Source: Campylobacterales bacterium
GTDB taxonomy: Bacteria > Campylobacterota > Campylobacteria > Campylobacterales > QNZT01
Reading direction: 5' to 3'
Length of the DNA stretch: 7,140 nt
Assembly (NCBI GenBank): GCA_027081495.1
Contig: JALWKJ010000040.1
Location: 1-7,140 of the forward strand
Shown here: one piece after another, positions 1 to 6,586 of the stretch
Position numbering within the stretch: the stretch's first letter is position 1
How the letters are laid out: every line of letters begins with the position of its first letter
Made by a program: the position numbers and the translations under genes
Notes under the pieces: model-generated
The model's input: the letters and a program-made list of their open reading frames with translations, nothing else
What the model was told of the DNA's origin: nothing
Database searches by the model: none

Positions 1-12
1 GTAAAGGTAATA

Positions 13-18
13 TATAAT
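13..18 (+). promoter_or_regulatory. Candidate -10 element for the response regulator gene
   Basis: A perfect TATAAT hexamer lies 57 nt before the start codon at 75 and would give a transcript starting near position 25. Campylobacterota promoters often lack a clear -35 box, and the window edge hides that region here. The surroundings are AT-rich, so a chance match is possible. A second, weaker candidate (TATAGA at 55-60) would leave almost no leader. Confidence 0.4.
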
Positions 19-32
19 TATCTTTTAAGATA
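19..32. repeat. Short perfect inverted repeat at the regulator promoter
   Basis: TATCTT and AAGATA form a perfect 6-bp inverted repeat with a 2-bp spacer, directly downstream of the candidate -10 and over the predicted transcription start. This would suit an operator, for example for autoregulation, but the arms are short and AT-rich. There is no direct evidence of binding. Confidence 0.3.
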
Positions 33-74
33 TTAGTTATTTTCGTTTTTACTTTATAGAGAACGGACAAACTT

Positions 75-758
75 ATGAAAAAAAACGCTACGATTATGAT
101 AGTTGAAGACGACCTTGTTTCGGCAGAGTATCTCAAAGAGATTCTTTTACAAAAAAATTATGAAATCGTCGCTATGGTGGATTCCGGCGCCGACGCGATA
201 TCTTTTTGCAAAAAATTAAAACCGGATGTCATACTTATGGATATCATGCTAAAAGACAATATCAGCGGAAGCGAAGCAGCTTTGGATCTATACCATGATC
301 ACTGCCCAAGCAAGATTATATTCGTAACGGCATATGCGGATGACGAAATGTTAGAGTACGCGGCGGAATCGAAAGCTTACGGCTATATACTAAAACCTTA
401 CAGAGAACAAGAAATTTTCGCTACGATCAAGCTGGCTCTCGCACACACTCAAAAAGAGCATAACCAAGAATACGACGCCGATACGGTACGCCTTCAAAAA
501 GGATATGAATTTAATCTCAAAACAAAAAGACTATATAAAAACAAAGTAGAAATACCCTTGGCAAAAAAGAAACGAAGATTGATCGAAATTTTGGTCAAAA
601 ATAAAAACAGCAGCGTTTCAAACGAACAGATATGTCGCTTTGTCTGGGGAAACAACCAAAACTATAGCACTCTTAGATCTCTTATCTATAGAATTCGTAC
701 CGTAACAGGAGACGAGCTTATCAAAAGCGTCAACGGTCTTGGTTATATGATTTCATAA
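75..758 (+). CDS. Two-component response regulator, REC plus OmpR/PhoB-type winged helix
   Basis: A 227-aa cytoplasmic DNA-binding response regulator. Residues 6-125 form a receiver domain with the acidic pocket E11-D12-D13, phosphoacceptor D56 (in ILMDIML), T85 and K107 (followed by P108), so all switch residues are intact. Residues 138-227 form an OmpR/PhoB-like winged helix, recognisable by the LIEILVKN helix, the CRFVW segment, the LRSLIYRIR recognition helix and the C-terminal SVNGLGYMI hairpin. The length is typical of the family. ATG at 75 has a GGA (65-67) as a modest ribosome site. The gene converges on the kinase-like gene at 763-1440 with a 4-nt gap, and a second HisKA_2 kinase gene follows that one, so these are its likely partners. 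PhoB-type regulators bind direct repeats with an 11-bp period, and one such repeat lies at 1506-1523. The signal sensed and the regulon are unknown. Confidence 0.9.
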   Translation: MKKNATIMIVEDDLVSAEYLKEILLQKNYEIVAMVDSGADAISFCKKLKPDVILMDIMLKDNISGSEAALDLYHDHCPSKIIFVTAYADDEMLEYAAESKAYGYILKPYREQEIFATIKLALAHTQKEHNQEYDADTVRLQKGYEFNLKTKRLYKNKVEIPLAKKKRRLIEILVKNKNSSVSNEQICRFVWGNNQNYSTLRSLIYRIRTVTGDELIKSVNGLGYMIS

Positions 759-762
759 AATT

Positions 763-1440
763 TTATCGATCTTTTTGCGGTATCGTTATCTGAAATACCA
801 ATCCTTCCTTGTTGAAAATATTGAGCTTCGCCTTTAACTGTCTGGAGTTTATCTTTATAAGCTTTATTCCGACAGTTTTGCTTTTTTCTATTTTTTTTAT
901 ATCAACTGCGATATGATTTTTCTCAAAATAGGTAAATACGAATTTATCTTCAAACGACTTTAAAGAGACGATAATTTCATCACAACCGTAAGAATCATTG
1001 CAAGCGTATTGAAGAGAATTTGTATATAGTTCGCAAAAAATAGTCCCTAGCCGAATAATCGATTCGGACGATAGTTTTATATCGTCAAAATCGATCACAA
1101 GATTCGGTAATTGAGACAAATCGTCGTTTATAAGCTCAACAATCTTTTGAAGATGATCAGAAAAAGAGGATCCTTCAGATTTTTTACATAAACAGTCATG
1201 AAGCAAGGAAATAGCGTTAATTCGAACTTTATTTGTCTGAAGAACCTTTGAAATTTCATTATTTTGAGCCGCTTTGGCATTTAATATTTGCAATCCGAAC
1301 AATGAAGCTATGGTATTGAGATTGTTTTTTAGTCTAAAATTTATCTCTTTGAAAATCAACTCTTTTTGAAGAGGAGTAAATTCAACTCCTTCAATCTCTC
1401 TTTCTTTGAGAATATGATCTACTACCGCAAACTCCCTCAT
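763..1440 (-). CDS. HisKA_2-like sensor kinase homologue lacking the phosphoacceptor histidine (probable pseudokinase)
   Basis: A 225-aa soluble protein with no membrane segment or separate sensor domain. Residues 24-100 match the HisKA_2 dimerisation/phosphotransfer helices, and 115-221 the HATPase_c fold. It aligns almost without gaps to the kinase encoded at 1541-2707. Where that protein has EIHHRIKNNL, this one has EINFRLKNNL, so N34 and F35 replace both histidines. The N-box asparagine (ELYTNSLQYA, N141) and a G2-like segment (TVGIKLIK) remain. The usual DxGxG motif is replaced by EKNH around 173-176. As seen, it should not autophosphorylate by the normal route. It may be a modulator, heterodimer partner or phosphatase, which is inference. 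ATG at 1440 follows a good Shine-Dalgarno (GGGAGAAAG). The gene is separated from the upstream kinase gene by 100 nt holding its own candidate promoter and operator. Confidence 0.85.
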   Translation of the reverse strand: MREFAVVDHILKEREIEGVEFTPLQKELIFKEINFRLKNNLNTIASLFGLQILNAKAAQNNEISKVLQTNKVRINAISLLHDCLCKKSEGSSFSDHLQKIVELINDDLSQLPNLVIDFDDIKLSSESIIRLGTIFCELYTNSLQYACNDSYGCDEIIVSLKSFEDKFVFTYFEKNHIAVDIKKIEKSKTVGIKLIKINSRQLKAKLNIFNKEGLVFQITIPQKDR

Positions 1441-1489
1441 CTCTTTCTCCCGTCTGATTAGCTAAAAGGTAAAAAACTTTTATACGGAA

Positions 1490-1498
1490 ATTGTATAG
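1490..1498 (-). promoter_or_regulatory. Candidate -10 element for the degenerate kinase gene
   Basis: On the minus strand this reads CTATACAAT, holding a TATACA hexamer similar to TATAAT, about 50 nt before the ATG at 1440. It lies 8 bp downstream of the direct repeat at 1506-1523, close to the spacing expected when a PhoB-type activator replaces a -35 box. The region is AT-rich, so the call is tentative. Confidence 0.35.
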
Positions 1499-1505
1499 TA
1501 ATTAA

Positions 1506-1523
1506 ATTGCATTTATATTGCAT
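1506..1523. repeat. Pho-box-like tandem direct repeat, possible response-regulator operator
   Basis: ATTGCAT occurs twice, separated by TTAT, giving 7+4+7 bp with an exact 11-bp period. That is the layout of operators bound by tandem PhoB/OmpR-type winged helices, although the half-site sequence differs from the E. coli Pho box. It sits in the 100-nt gap between the two kinase genes, upstream of the degenerate kinase. A regulator with this type of DNA-binding domain is encoded at 75-758. Regulation by that protein is inference. Confidence 0.4.
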
Positions 1524-1540
1524 AGTCTAATCGATTAAAT

Positions 1541-2707
1541 TTAGTTAGTGCGGTAATATTTCGGAAATCTAATCGTAAAGCGCAAACCATCGTTTTTATC
1601 GACTTCCAATTTGCCGCCGATTTGATTTATCGTAAGCTTTATGAGCTTTATACCCAGCGTTGTGCTTTGCATAAGTTGAGTTATATGTACATTTTTATTG
1701 TGATTTTCATGATAGACAAAAATATATTCGCTATTATCCTCTTGCAATTTTATAGATACGGCGTTATTTTTATCTTCTTTAAATGCGTATTTTATGGAAT
1801 TTGTAAAAAGTTCGTTTATAATAATGCCAAGCTGCATCATCGATTCAAGAGGAAGCTGTATTTTGTCGGCTTCTATACAGACCTCTACGCTCGTATCATA
1901 AGAACGATTGATTAAATTCGTTAAGTTATTTACATAATCGTAAAAACTGATAGTGTCAAACTCTTTATGCCTATACAGCGACTCATGCACCATAGCCATA
2001 GCTTGAATACGCAGTTTACTATTTAAAAGAGCGTCGTTTATATTTTTTGTTTTGTTCATTTTTATATTTAAAATTTGAAGCCCCAAAACCGATGCCATCA
2101 TATTGAGATTATTTTTTATTCGGTGGTGAATTTCGTTTAGCAAAATAGCCTTTTGTCTATTGGATCGCTCAAGTTTTTTATAGGCCACTTCTGTAGATAT
2201 ATAATAAAAAAAACCAAAAACCACCATAAAGATATTTATTATCGCCATTTCTTCAATAGAAGTTATATCATGTAAAATCGGATGAGTTTCATAACGATTA
2301 TATCCATATAAAAAAACGCCGAACCAATAGGCTTGATGAAAAAGAGCAAACCATAAAGCTTTTTTAAGTTTAAAAAAGAAAAAAAGCCCAAAAGTTATTA
2401 ACATAGGATAGACCGTAGAGAAATGAAGAAAATCTTCTTGAATCACGATCATCGTCAACTCAAGCTCCAACACAACTATCGTAATCGTTGCAAAAACTTC
2501 GACTTTACCGCTTTTGATATAAAAATACAACATAGTAAAAAAAGCGGCTACCGCCGTGGATTTGATCAAGATCATAATCTCTCTGCTTCGAAATATATCT
2601 ATCGTAATCGAAATAAGCTGTATGACTATAATCGCCGCATAAAGATAAAAAAGCATGTTGGATTTATGATCTTTTGACCTAAAATACTTTTTAAAATTTA
2701 TCTTCAT
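1541..2707 (-). CDS. Membrane HisKA_2-type sensor histidine kinase
   Basis: A 388-aa inner-membrane kinase, counted from the ATG at 2707. About six hydrophobic segments fill residues 18-172 (roughly 18-38, 45-63, 72-90, 100-113, 116-133, 154-172), forming an integral-membrane sensor module that I do not recognise. A short linker (EVAYKKLERSNRQ) leads to a HisKA_2 domain with EIHHRIKNNL, in which H194/H195 hold the phosphoacceptor. The ATPase domain has the N-box ELFTNSIKYAF (N303) and the G2-like TTLGIKLIK. The DxGxG position reads ENHNKN, which is unusual. A TTG start at 2737 is also possible and would overlap the acyltransferase gene by 23 nt. I prefer the ATG, which leaves a 7-nt gap, although neither has a strong ribosome site. 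The tight spacing implies cotranscription with the acyltransferase. The regulator at 75-758 is the likely phosphotransfer partner. Confidence 0.85.
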   Translation of the reverse strand: MKINFKKYFRSKDHKSNMLFYLYAAIIVIQLISITIDIFRSREIMILIKSTAVAAFFTMLYFYIKSGKVEVFATITIVVLELELTMIVIQEDFLHFSTVYPMLITFGLFFFFKLKKALWFALFHQAYWFGVFLYGYNRYETHPILHDITSIEEMAIINIFMVVFGFFYYISTEVAYKKLERSNRQKAILLNEIHHRIKNNLNMMASVLGLQILNIKMNKTKNINDALLNSKLRIQAMAMVHESLYRHKEFDTISFYDYVNNLTNLINRSYDTSVEVCIEADKIQLPLESMMQLGIIINELFTNSIKYAFKEDKNNAVSIKLQEDNSEYIFVYHENHNKNVHITQLMQSTTLGIKLIKLTINQIGGKLEVDKNDGLRFTIRFPKYYRTN

Positions 2708-2714
2708 TGCCGCT

Positions 2715-3770
2715 TTACATAAGTTTTTTGTAAACAAAACCGAGTACCGGAGCTTCGATTTTGGTGCGGATAAAATAACTAATGGTTAAAATCATAAAAA
2801 TCGTCGCCAAAGTTATAAGCCAGCCTATCTCATACTTGGTAGCAAAACGAAAATCTACGATAGACAATATGGGACCGTGAATCAAAAGCATGATATATTC
2901 CGCTTCGCCGAGCTTTACAAAAATATTCGAAGGCGTTTTATCGATAAACCGCGCATAATTTACTACCGCGTAAGTAATAAGCATAGATACTATTCCAAAG
3001 CTCAAAACCCTTGAGTTATAAAGATTATGAATCCCCTGTGAATGAATAGCTCCTACGCCGATCAACGCCAAAACGGCAAAAAGAAGAAAGAGTTTATAAT
3101 TTTTAACAAGATATCCTTTTTTTAAAAGAAAAAATACGCCGGCTCCAAAAGCGAACTCAAGATTATGAGGCGAGAAAACTTTAAACCAAGCATCGGTCAC
3201 ATCTCCAAAAGGCTGTATCTGTAAAGTTACTCGATCGATAAGATTTAAAAGCGAGACTCCAAGTACGAAATACCAAAGATAGATAAATTTTCTATTCAAT
3301 ATAGCAAGCCCGAAAAGAAGCGAGAAAAAGACAAGTTGAGTTAAAACCCAAGTGATAACGGCAATGCGAGGATGCCCAAACCACATCATAAATGTCTGCC
3401 ACCATTCATCGGCCTTGATATTCGCGATACTTGCATGAAGTTCGGGATTGATATTCCAAACAATAAAACCGGGAATCGCGATAAGAGCCCAATAAACCAT
3501 AAAAATTCTCGATAAAGTATATACCATAAATTTTTTATACCCTCGCCCTTTTTCCACAAAATGCCATGAAGTATAAAAAACGGTAAATCCCATCAATACG
3601 AAAAGCAGATCTTCTCCCATTTCGCCAAATGTAAAAAAGTTCCAAAAAAGATCTTTTCCCTCGATATTATAGTGTTGTGTCGCATGATAGACCATCAAAA
3701 GCGAGGCTAAAAAAGTATATAATATCTGCAAAGCGACATAAGTTTTATTTTCTCTTGGATCTGTTATCAT
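2715..3770 (-). CDS. Acyltransferase 3 family membrane protein (OafA-like)
   Basis: A 351-aa polytopic protein with about ten hydrophobic segments. Family features are visible: a helix 1 ending in the conserved histidine (LLMVYH, H29), the GEMGEDLLFVLMGF segment (49-62) matching the G..G...FF.lSGf signature, R88 in the following TLSRIF segment, the FAFGAGVFFLLKK stretch (206-218) and the late LLIHGP motif (295-300). Members move acetyl or other acyl groups onto sugars of surface polysaccharides or lipids. The substrate here cannot be read from the sequence, and no glycan genes are nearby. ATG at 3770 has a clear GGAG 6 nt upstream. The gene follows coaE after 10 nt and precedes the sensor kinase by 7 nt, so it is probably in the same operon. 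Confidence 0.8.
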   Translation of the reverse strand: MITDPRENKTYVALQILYTFLASLLMVYHATQHYNIEGKDLFWNFFTFGEMGEDLLFVLMGFTVFYTSWHFVEKGRGYKKFMVYTLSRIFMVYWALIAIPGFIVWNINPELHASIANIKADEWWQTFMMWFGHPRIAVITWVLTQLVFFSLLFGLAILNRKFIYLWYFVLGVSLLNLIDRVTLQIQPFGDVTDAWFKVFSPHNLEFAFGAGVFFLLKKGYLVKNYKLFLLFAVLALIGVGAIHSQGIHNLYNSRVLSFGIVSMLITYAVVNYARFIDKTPSNIFVKLGEAEYIMLLIHGPILSIVDFRFATKYEIGWLITLATIFMILTISYFIRTKIEAPVLGFVYKKLM

Positions 3771-3780
3771 AAAAACTCCG

Positions 3781-4407
3781 TTATAGTTTTATACTCGGAT
3801 ACTTCTGTTTTACAAAAGCTATAAATTTTTCAACCTCGACCTGTAGATGTTTTAGATCCTTTGTATTGTCTATAACATATGAGGCTAGTTTTTTCTTTTC
3901 GTCTATGGGCATTTGAGCGTTTATTCTCATTTTTACCTCTTTTTGAGTAAAATTTTCTCTTTGTAAAAGCCTTTTTATCTGCTGCTCTTTTTGACAATAG
4001 ACAACGACTACCTCGTTTATGTCATAATTTCTCTTTTCAAAAAAAAGAGGAATCTCCAAAATATAAGGTATATTTTTATTCTCGCATAATCTACTCTGAT
4101 CAATCAAGCGATCTTTTATGAGCGGATGCAAAAACTCTTCGAGTTTTTTTCTCTCTTTTTCATCACTAAATATCAATGAACCCAGTTTTTTTCTATTGAC
4201 TTTGCCCTCTTCTATAAATATATCGCCAAATATATCGGATATCGACCGAGCGTTTTCATCTAACAGCTTATGCGCGATTTTATCGGCGTCTATTATCTGA
4301 AAGCCGTATAACCTCAACAAAGAGCAAACACTACTTTTACCGGTCGCGATCGAGCCCGTAAGAACTATGGCGTTTGCGAACTCCTTTTTAGTTTTTTGCG
4401 ATTCCAA
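3781..4407 (-). CDS. coaE: Dephospho-CoA kinase
   Basis: Catalyses the last step of coenzyme A synthesis, ATP-dependent phosphorylation of the 3'-hydroxyl of dephospho-CoA, in the cytoplasm. The 208-aa protein has the P-loop GSIATGKSS (18-26), the substrate-binding IIDADKIAHKLL segment (38-49), FLHPLIK (92-98), the EIPLFFE segment (118-124), the RINAQMP lid region (161-167) and VIDN (178-181), all in family order and at normal length. The start is TTG at 4407, preceded by AAGAG, and overlaps the end of speE by 20 nt. No ATG or GTG lies between it and the P-loop, so the TTG is well supported. The overlap suggests translational coupling to speE. Confidence 0.93.
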   Translation of the reverse strand: MESQKTKKEFANAIVLTGSIATGKSSVCSLLRLYGFQIIDADKIAHKLLDENARSISDIFGDIFIEEGKVNRKKLGSLIFSDEKERKKLEEFLHPLIKDRLIDQSRLCENKNIPYILEIPLFFEKRNYDINEVVVVYCQKEQQIKRLLQRENFTQKEVKMRINAQMPIDEKKKLASYVIDNTKDLKHLQVEVEKFIAFVKQKYPSIKL

Positions 4408-5224
4408 GTAACTCTTTTTTTATAAATTTAGGCACCGTAAAGGAGGCTTTGTGTATATCGGAAGTATAATATTTGCATCCCTCCAACAGATCCGCTCTTT
4501 GAAGATTTATATCGGCCGTAGGATGATATTTTTTCGATGCCAGTATAAAATTCCAGTTAACTCCGGGATAAGTGTACATTTCGTAACGATAAGGCATAGC
4601 GATATCAAAAAGCCTGCCGGAGGTCTCTAGGATTCTTTTATGCGTTTTTATATCCATCCAGTAGCTTCCGCCCTGAAGAGCGATCAATCCGTCATCTTTT
4701 AACACTCTGTTTACCTGCGCATAAAACGCGCCGTCAAACAACTCGCCGGAGAGTTCCGAGGGATCGGTCGTATCTACCAAAACTATATCATAGCTTTTAT
4801 CCTCCGCTTGGGAAATAAATTCCATACCGCCTTTTACGGTAACGCTTAAGCGGTCGTCATCCCAAGTTCCGACCGACGCAAAGTACTCTTTACAAACTTT
4901 TATCACTTCTTCGTCTATTTCCACTAAATCTACTTTCGTGCAATCATGTCTTAAGACCTCTCTTGCGACCCCTCCGTCTCCACCTCCTATAATAAGAATA
5001 TTTTTGGGTTCAATATGCGTGCACATCGGTACATGAGAGAGCATTTCATGATAAATAAACTCATCTTTTTCACTAAACATCGCATTGGAATCAAGAACCA
5101 AAATATTCCCCAAATCTTTACTTTTATATACTTCTATCTTTTGATAATCGCTTTTTGTTTCAAAAATTTTCTCTTCAACTTTAAGGCTTTGTTTCATAAA
5201 CCCCTGTTCTTCTTCAAAATACAT
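4388..5224 (-). CDS. speE: Polyamine aminopropyltransferase (spermidine synthase)
   Basis: A 278-aa cytoplasmic enzyme that transfers the aminopropyl group of decarboxylated S-adenosylmethionine to putrescine or a related diamine. It shows the family's N-terminal strand region (SDYQKIEVYKS, 25-35), LVLDSNAMFSEKDEFIYHEM (42-61), the nucleotide-binding GGGDGG (80-85), VEID (101-104) and the catalytic DTTDP motif (151-155). The usual GP pair after this motif is replaced by SELSG, so amine specificity is open. ATG at 5224 has AGGGGAA just upstream. An internal ATG at 5197 also has a GGGG nearby, but the longer form aligns with the E. coli N-terminus from the aromatic residue at position 2. It is the first gene of the minus-strand run speE-coaE-acyltransferase-kinase. 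Confidence 0.9.
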   Translation of the reverse strand: MYFEEEQGFMKQSLKVEEKIFETKSDYQKIEVYKSKDLGNILVLDSNAMFSEKDEFIYHEMLSHVPMCTHIEPKNILIIGGGDGGVAREVLRHDCTKVDLVEIDEEVIKVCKEYFASVGTWDDDRLSVTVKGGMEFISQAEDKSYDIVLVDTTDPSELSGELFDGAFYAQVNRVLKDDGLIALQGGSYWMDIKTHKRILETSGRLFDIAMPYRYEMYTYPGVNWNFILASKKYHPTADINLQRADLLEGCKYYTSDIHKASFTVPKFIKKELLGIAKN

Positions 5225-5253
5225 CTATTCCCCTATAAAATTAAATAGAAATT

Positions 5254-5259
5254 ATTCTA
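5254..5259 (-). promoter_or_regulatory. Candidate -10 element for the speE operon
   Basis: On the minus strand this reads TAGAAT, five of six matches to TATAAT, 29 nt before the speE start codon, giving a leader of roughly 20 nt that includes the ribosome site. It lies in the 206-nt divergent gap shared with the peroxidase gene. There is no clear -35, as is common in Campylobacterota. Confidence 0.35.
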
Positions 5260-5351
5260 ACATATTAAGATTAATGATACACAACCACAAATCATATCAT
5301 ACATAAAAGCCTTATTTGCCATAGTTTTCTTCTATTTATTAAAAAAAGGAA

Positions 5352-5369
5352 GAATTAAAAGAATTAAAA
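5352..5369. repeat. Tandem 9-bp direct repeat upstream of the peroxidase gene
   Basis: GAATTAAAA occurs twice back to back, about 20 bp upstream of the candidate -10 at 5389-5394. The position would suit an upstream AT-rich element or activator site. The low complexity means it could also be meaningless. Confidence 0.3.
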
Positions 5370-5388
5370 AAAATATCGATCTTACCGA

Positions 5389-5394
5389 TATACT
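5389..5394 (+). promoter_or_regulatory. Candidate -10 element for the peroxidase gene
   Basis: TATACT (five of six matches to TATAAT) lies 37 nt before the ATG at 5431, predicting a start near 5401 and a leader of about 30 nt. A-rich tracts precede it instead of a recognisable -35. Confidence 0.4.
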
Positions 5395-5430
5395 AAAATA
5401 CAAATAATTATATTTTAATGGATTTTCAAT

Positions 5431-6339
5431 ATGCGCTATTACTTTTTGGCATTTTTATGGATCTCTTGCTCTTTTGCGGAACCGATCATTCCTCTACCGC
5501 AATATATAAGCGTCGATCAAAAAAAAGCGAAATTAGGAAAAAGTCTCTTTTTCGATCCAATTCTCTCAAGAGACGGTACAATCTCTTGTTCAAGCTGTCA
5601 TGATCTTTTTAACGGAGGAAGCGACAACAGAAAGTTTTCAATCGGAATTGAAGGAAAAATAGGAAATATCAATTCCCCGACGGTACTAAACGCCGTTTTC
5701 AACTTTCGTCAATTTTGGGACGCAAGAGCGAAAAATTTAAAAGAGCAAGTTCTTTTTCCCATACAAAACCCCATAGAGATGGGCAATACTATAGAAAATC
5801 TGATAAAAGAGCTCAAACACTCGCATTACGAAAAAATGTTTCAAGAGATATATCATGACGGAGTTACCGAAAATAATATAGCCGACGCGATCGCCGAATT
5901 TGAGAAAACTCTCATTACGCCAAATAGTCCTTTTGACAGATACTTAAGAGGTGATAAAAACGCCATAAGCGAAAAACAGAAAGAGGGATATTCTCTTTTT
6001 AAACAAAAAGGCTGCATCGCCTGTCATCATGGAAAAAATGTCGGCGGAAATCTATATAACAAATTCGGAATCATTATCCCCATAAAAGATAATAACTTGG
6101 GTCGTTACAATGTAACGAAAAAAGAAGAGGATAAATATTTCTTTAAAGTTCCTTCTCTTAGAAATGTAGCAAAAACATCGCCTTATTTTCACAACGGCTC
6201 GATAAAAAGTCTTAAAGACGCCGTCTATCTTATGGCAAAGCATCAACTCGGCAGACCGATGAGCGATGACGAAGCTGAAAAAATAGTGGCTTTTTTGAAC
6301 TCTTTAAGCGGTGAACTTCCAAAAAGTTTGACGGAGTAA
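5431..6339 (+). CDS. Periplasmic di-heme cytochrome c peroxidase (CCP/MauG family)
   Basis: A 302-aa exported protein with a short signal peptide (1-16, cleavage likely after SFA). Two c-type haem sites are present: CSSCH (53-57) and CIACH (195-199). Family residues include W96 between the haems (FWDAR), E116 in NPIEMG, and M268 in YLMAKHQLG as the probable distal ligand of the electron-accepting haem. Such enzymes reduce hydrogen peroxide to water with electrons from small cytochromes. From H57, the spacings to W96 (39) and E116 (59) equal those I recall from the Pseudomonas aeruginosa enzyme (H55, W94, E114). The matching place for its distal H71 is I73, so the usual resting-state ligand appears absent. 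ATG at 5431 follows TGGA with an 8-nt gap. It is divergent from speE and coupled to the sensor gene 4 nt downstream. Confidence 0.92.
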   Translation: MRYYFLAFLWISCSFAEPIIPLPQYISVDQKKAKLGKSLFFDPILSRDGTISCSSCHDLFNGGSDNRKFSIGIEGKIGNINSPTVLNAVFNFRQFWDARAKNLKEQVLFPIQNPIEMGNTIENLIKELKHSHYEKMFQEIYHDGVTENNIADAIAEFEKTLITPNSPFDRYLRGDKNAISEKQKEGYSLFKQKGCIACHHGKNVGGNLYNKFGIIIPIKDNNLGRYNVTKKEEDKYFFKVPSLRNVAKTSPYFHNGSIKSLKDAVYLMAKHQLGRPMSDDEAEKIVAFLNSLSGELPKSLTE

Positions 6340-6343
6340 TACA

Positions 6344-6586
6344 ATGCCTAAACTAAAAAAAGCCGACTTAATCACGACACTTTTATTAGTGTTTTTATTT
6401 TTAATTCCGGTTATCGTATTTATTATCATTACGATTAACAACAATATTCAACACTTTTCAAAACAGAATGAGACAATCACAAAACTTAAACTATTGGATA
6501 AGGATTTTAACAATTTTGTCGCACAAAAAGGAACATTCGTAAATTACGATCTTATAAACGATAAAATTGAAGATTTTAAAAAATGA
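6344..6586 (+). CDS. N-terminal fragment of a membrane-anchored sensor protein, truncated at a sequence junction
   Basis: An 80-aa reading frame with a basic N-terminus (MPKLKK), one strong TM helix (about 11-32) and the start of a polar helical extracytoplasmic region (KLKLLDKDFNNFV, then TFVNYDLI). This is how a periplasmic-sensor kinase or other membrane receptor begins, and the segment resembles the DAHL-type sensory domain, which is a memory-based suggestion only. ATG at 6344 has GGAG 7 nt upstream and follows the peroxidase stop by 4 nt, so the two are coupled and the sensor may monitor peroxide or redox state. The frame ends at TGA just where GC and CpG content drop. The stop is therefore probably an artefact of the junction, and the real gene was likely several hundred codons long. 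Confidence 0.6.
   Translation: MPKLKKADLITTLLLVFLFLIPVIVFIIITINNNIQHFSKQNETITKLKLLDKDFNNFVAQKGTFVNYDLINDKIEDFKK

Noticed and set aside
755..766. Perfect AT palindrome (ATAAAATTTTAT) between the convergent regulator and pseudokinase genes, a possible bidirectional terminator
   Set aside because: It has no G or C in the stem and no proper hairpin plus U-tract, and it overlaps both stop codons. It is better explained by AT-rich stop contexts.
1622..1915. Plus-strand open frame opposite the membrane kinase gene
   Set aside because: It lies fully antisense to a well-supported kinase domain. Its translation is low-complexity and its length is explained by codon bias on the other strand.
2423..2677. 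Plus-strand open frame opposite the kinase TM region
   Set aside because: It is antisense to the hydrophobic segments, and the product is a charged sequence with no recognisable features.
5015..5248. Plus-strand open frame antisense to the start of speE
   Set aside because: It overlaps the conserved N-terminal half of spermidine synthase and encodes Phe/Ile-rich shadow sequence.
5274..5300. ATGATA/TATCAT inverted repeat in the divergent speE-peroxidase gap, a possible operator
   Set aside because: The 6-bp AT-rich arms are separated by 15 nt. This is too weak to distinguish from background.
5418..5603. Short plus-strand frame beginning 13 nt before the peroxidase ATG
   Set aside because: It is out of frame with the signal peptide and first haem motif of the peroxidase and has no support of its own.
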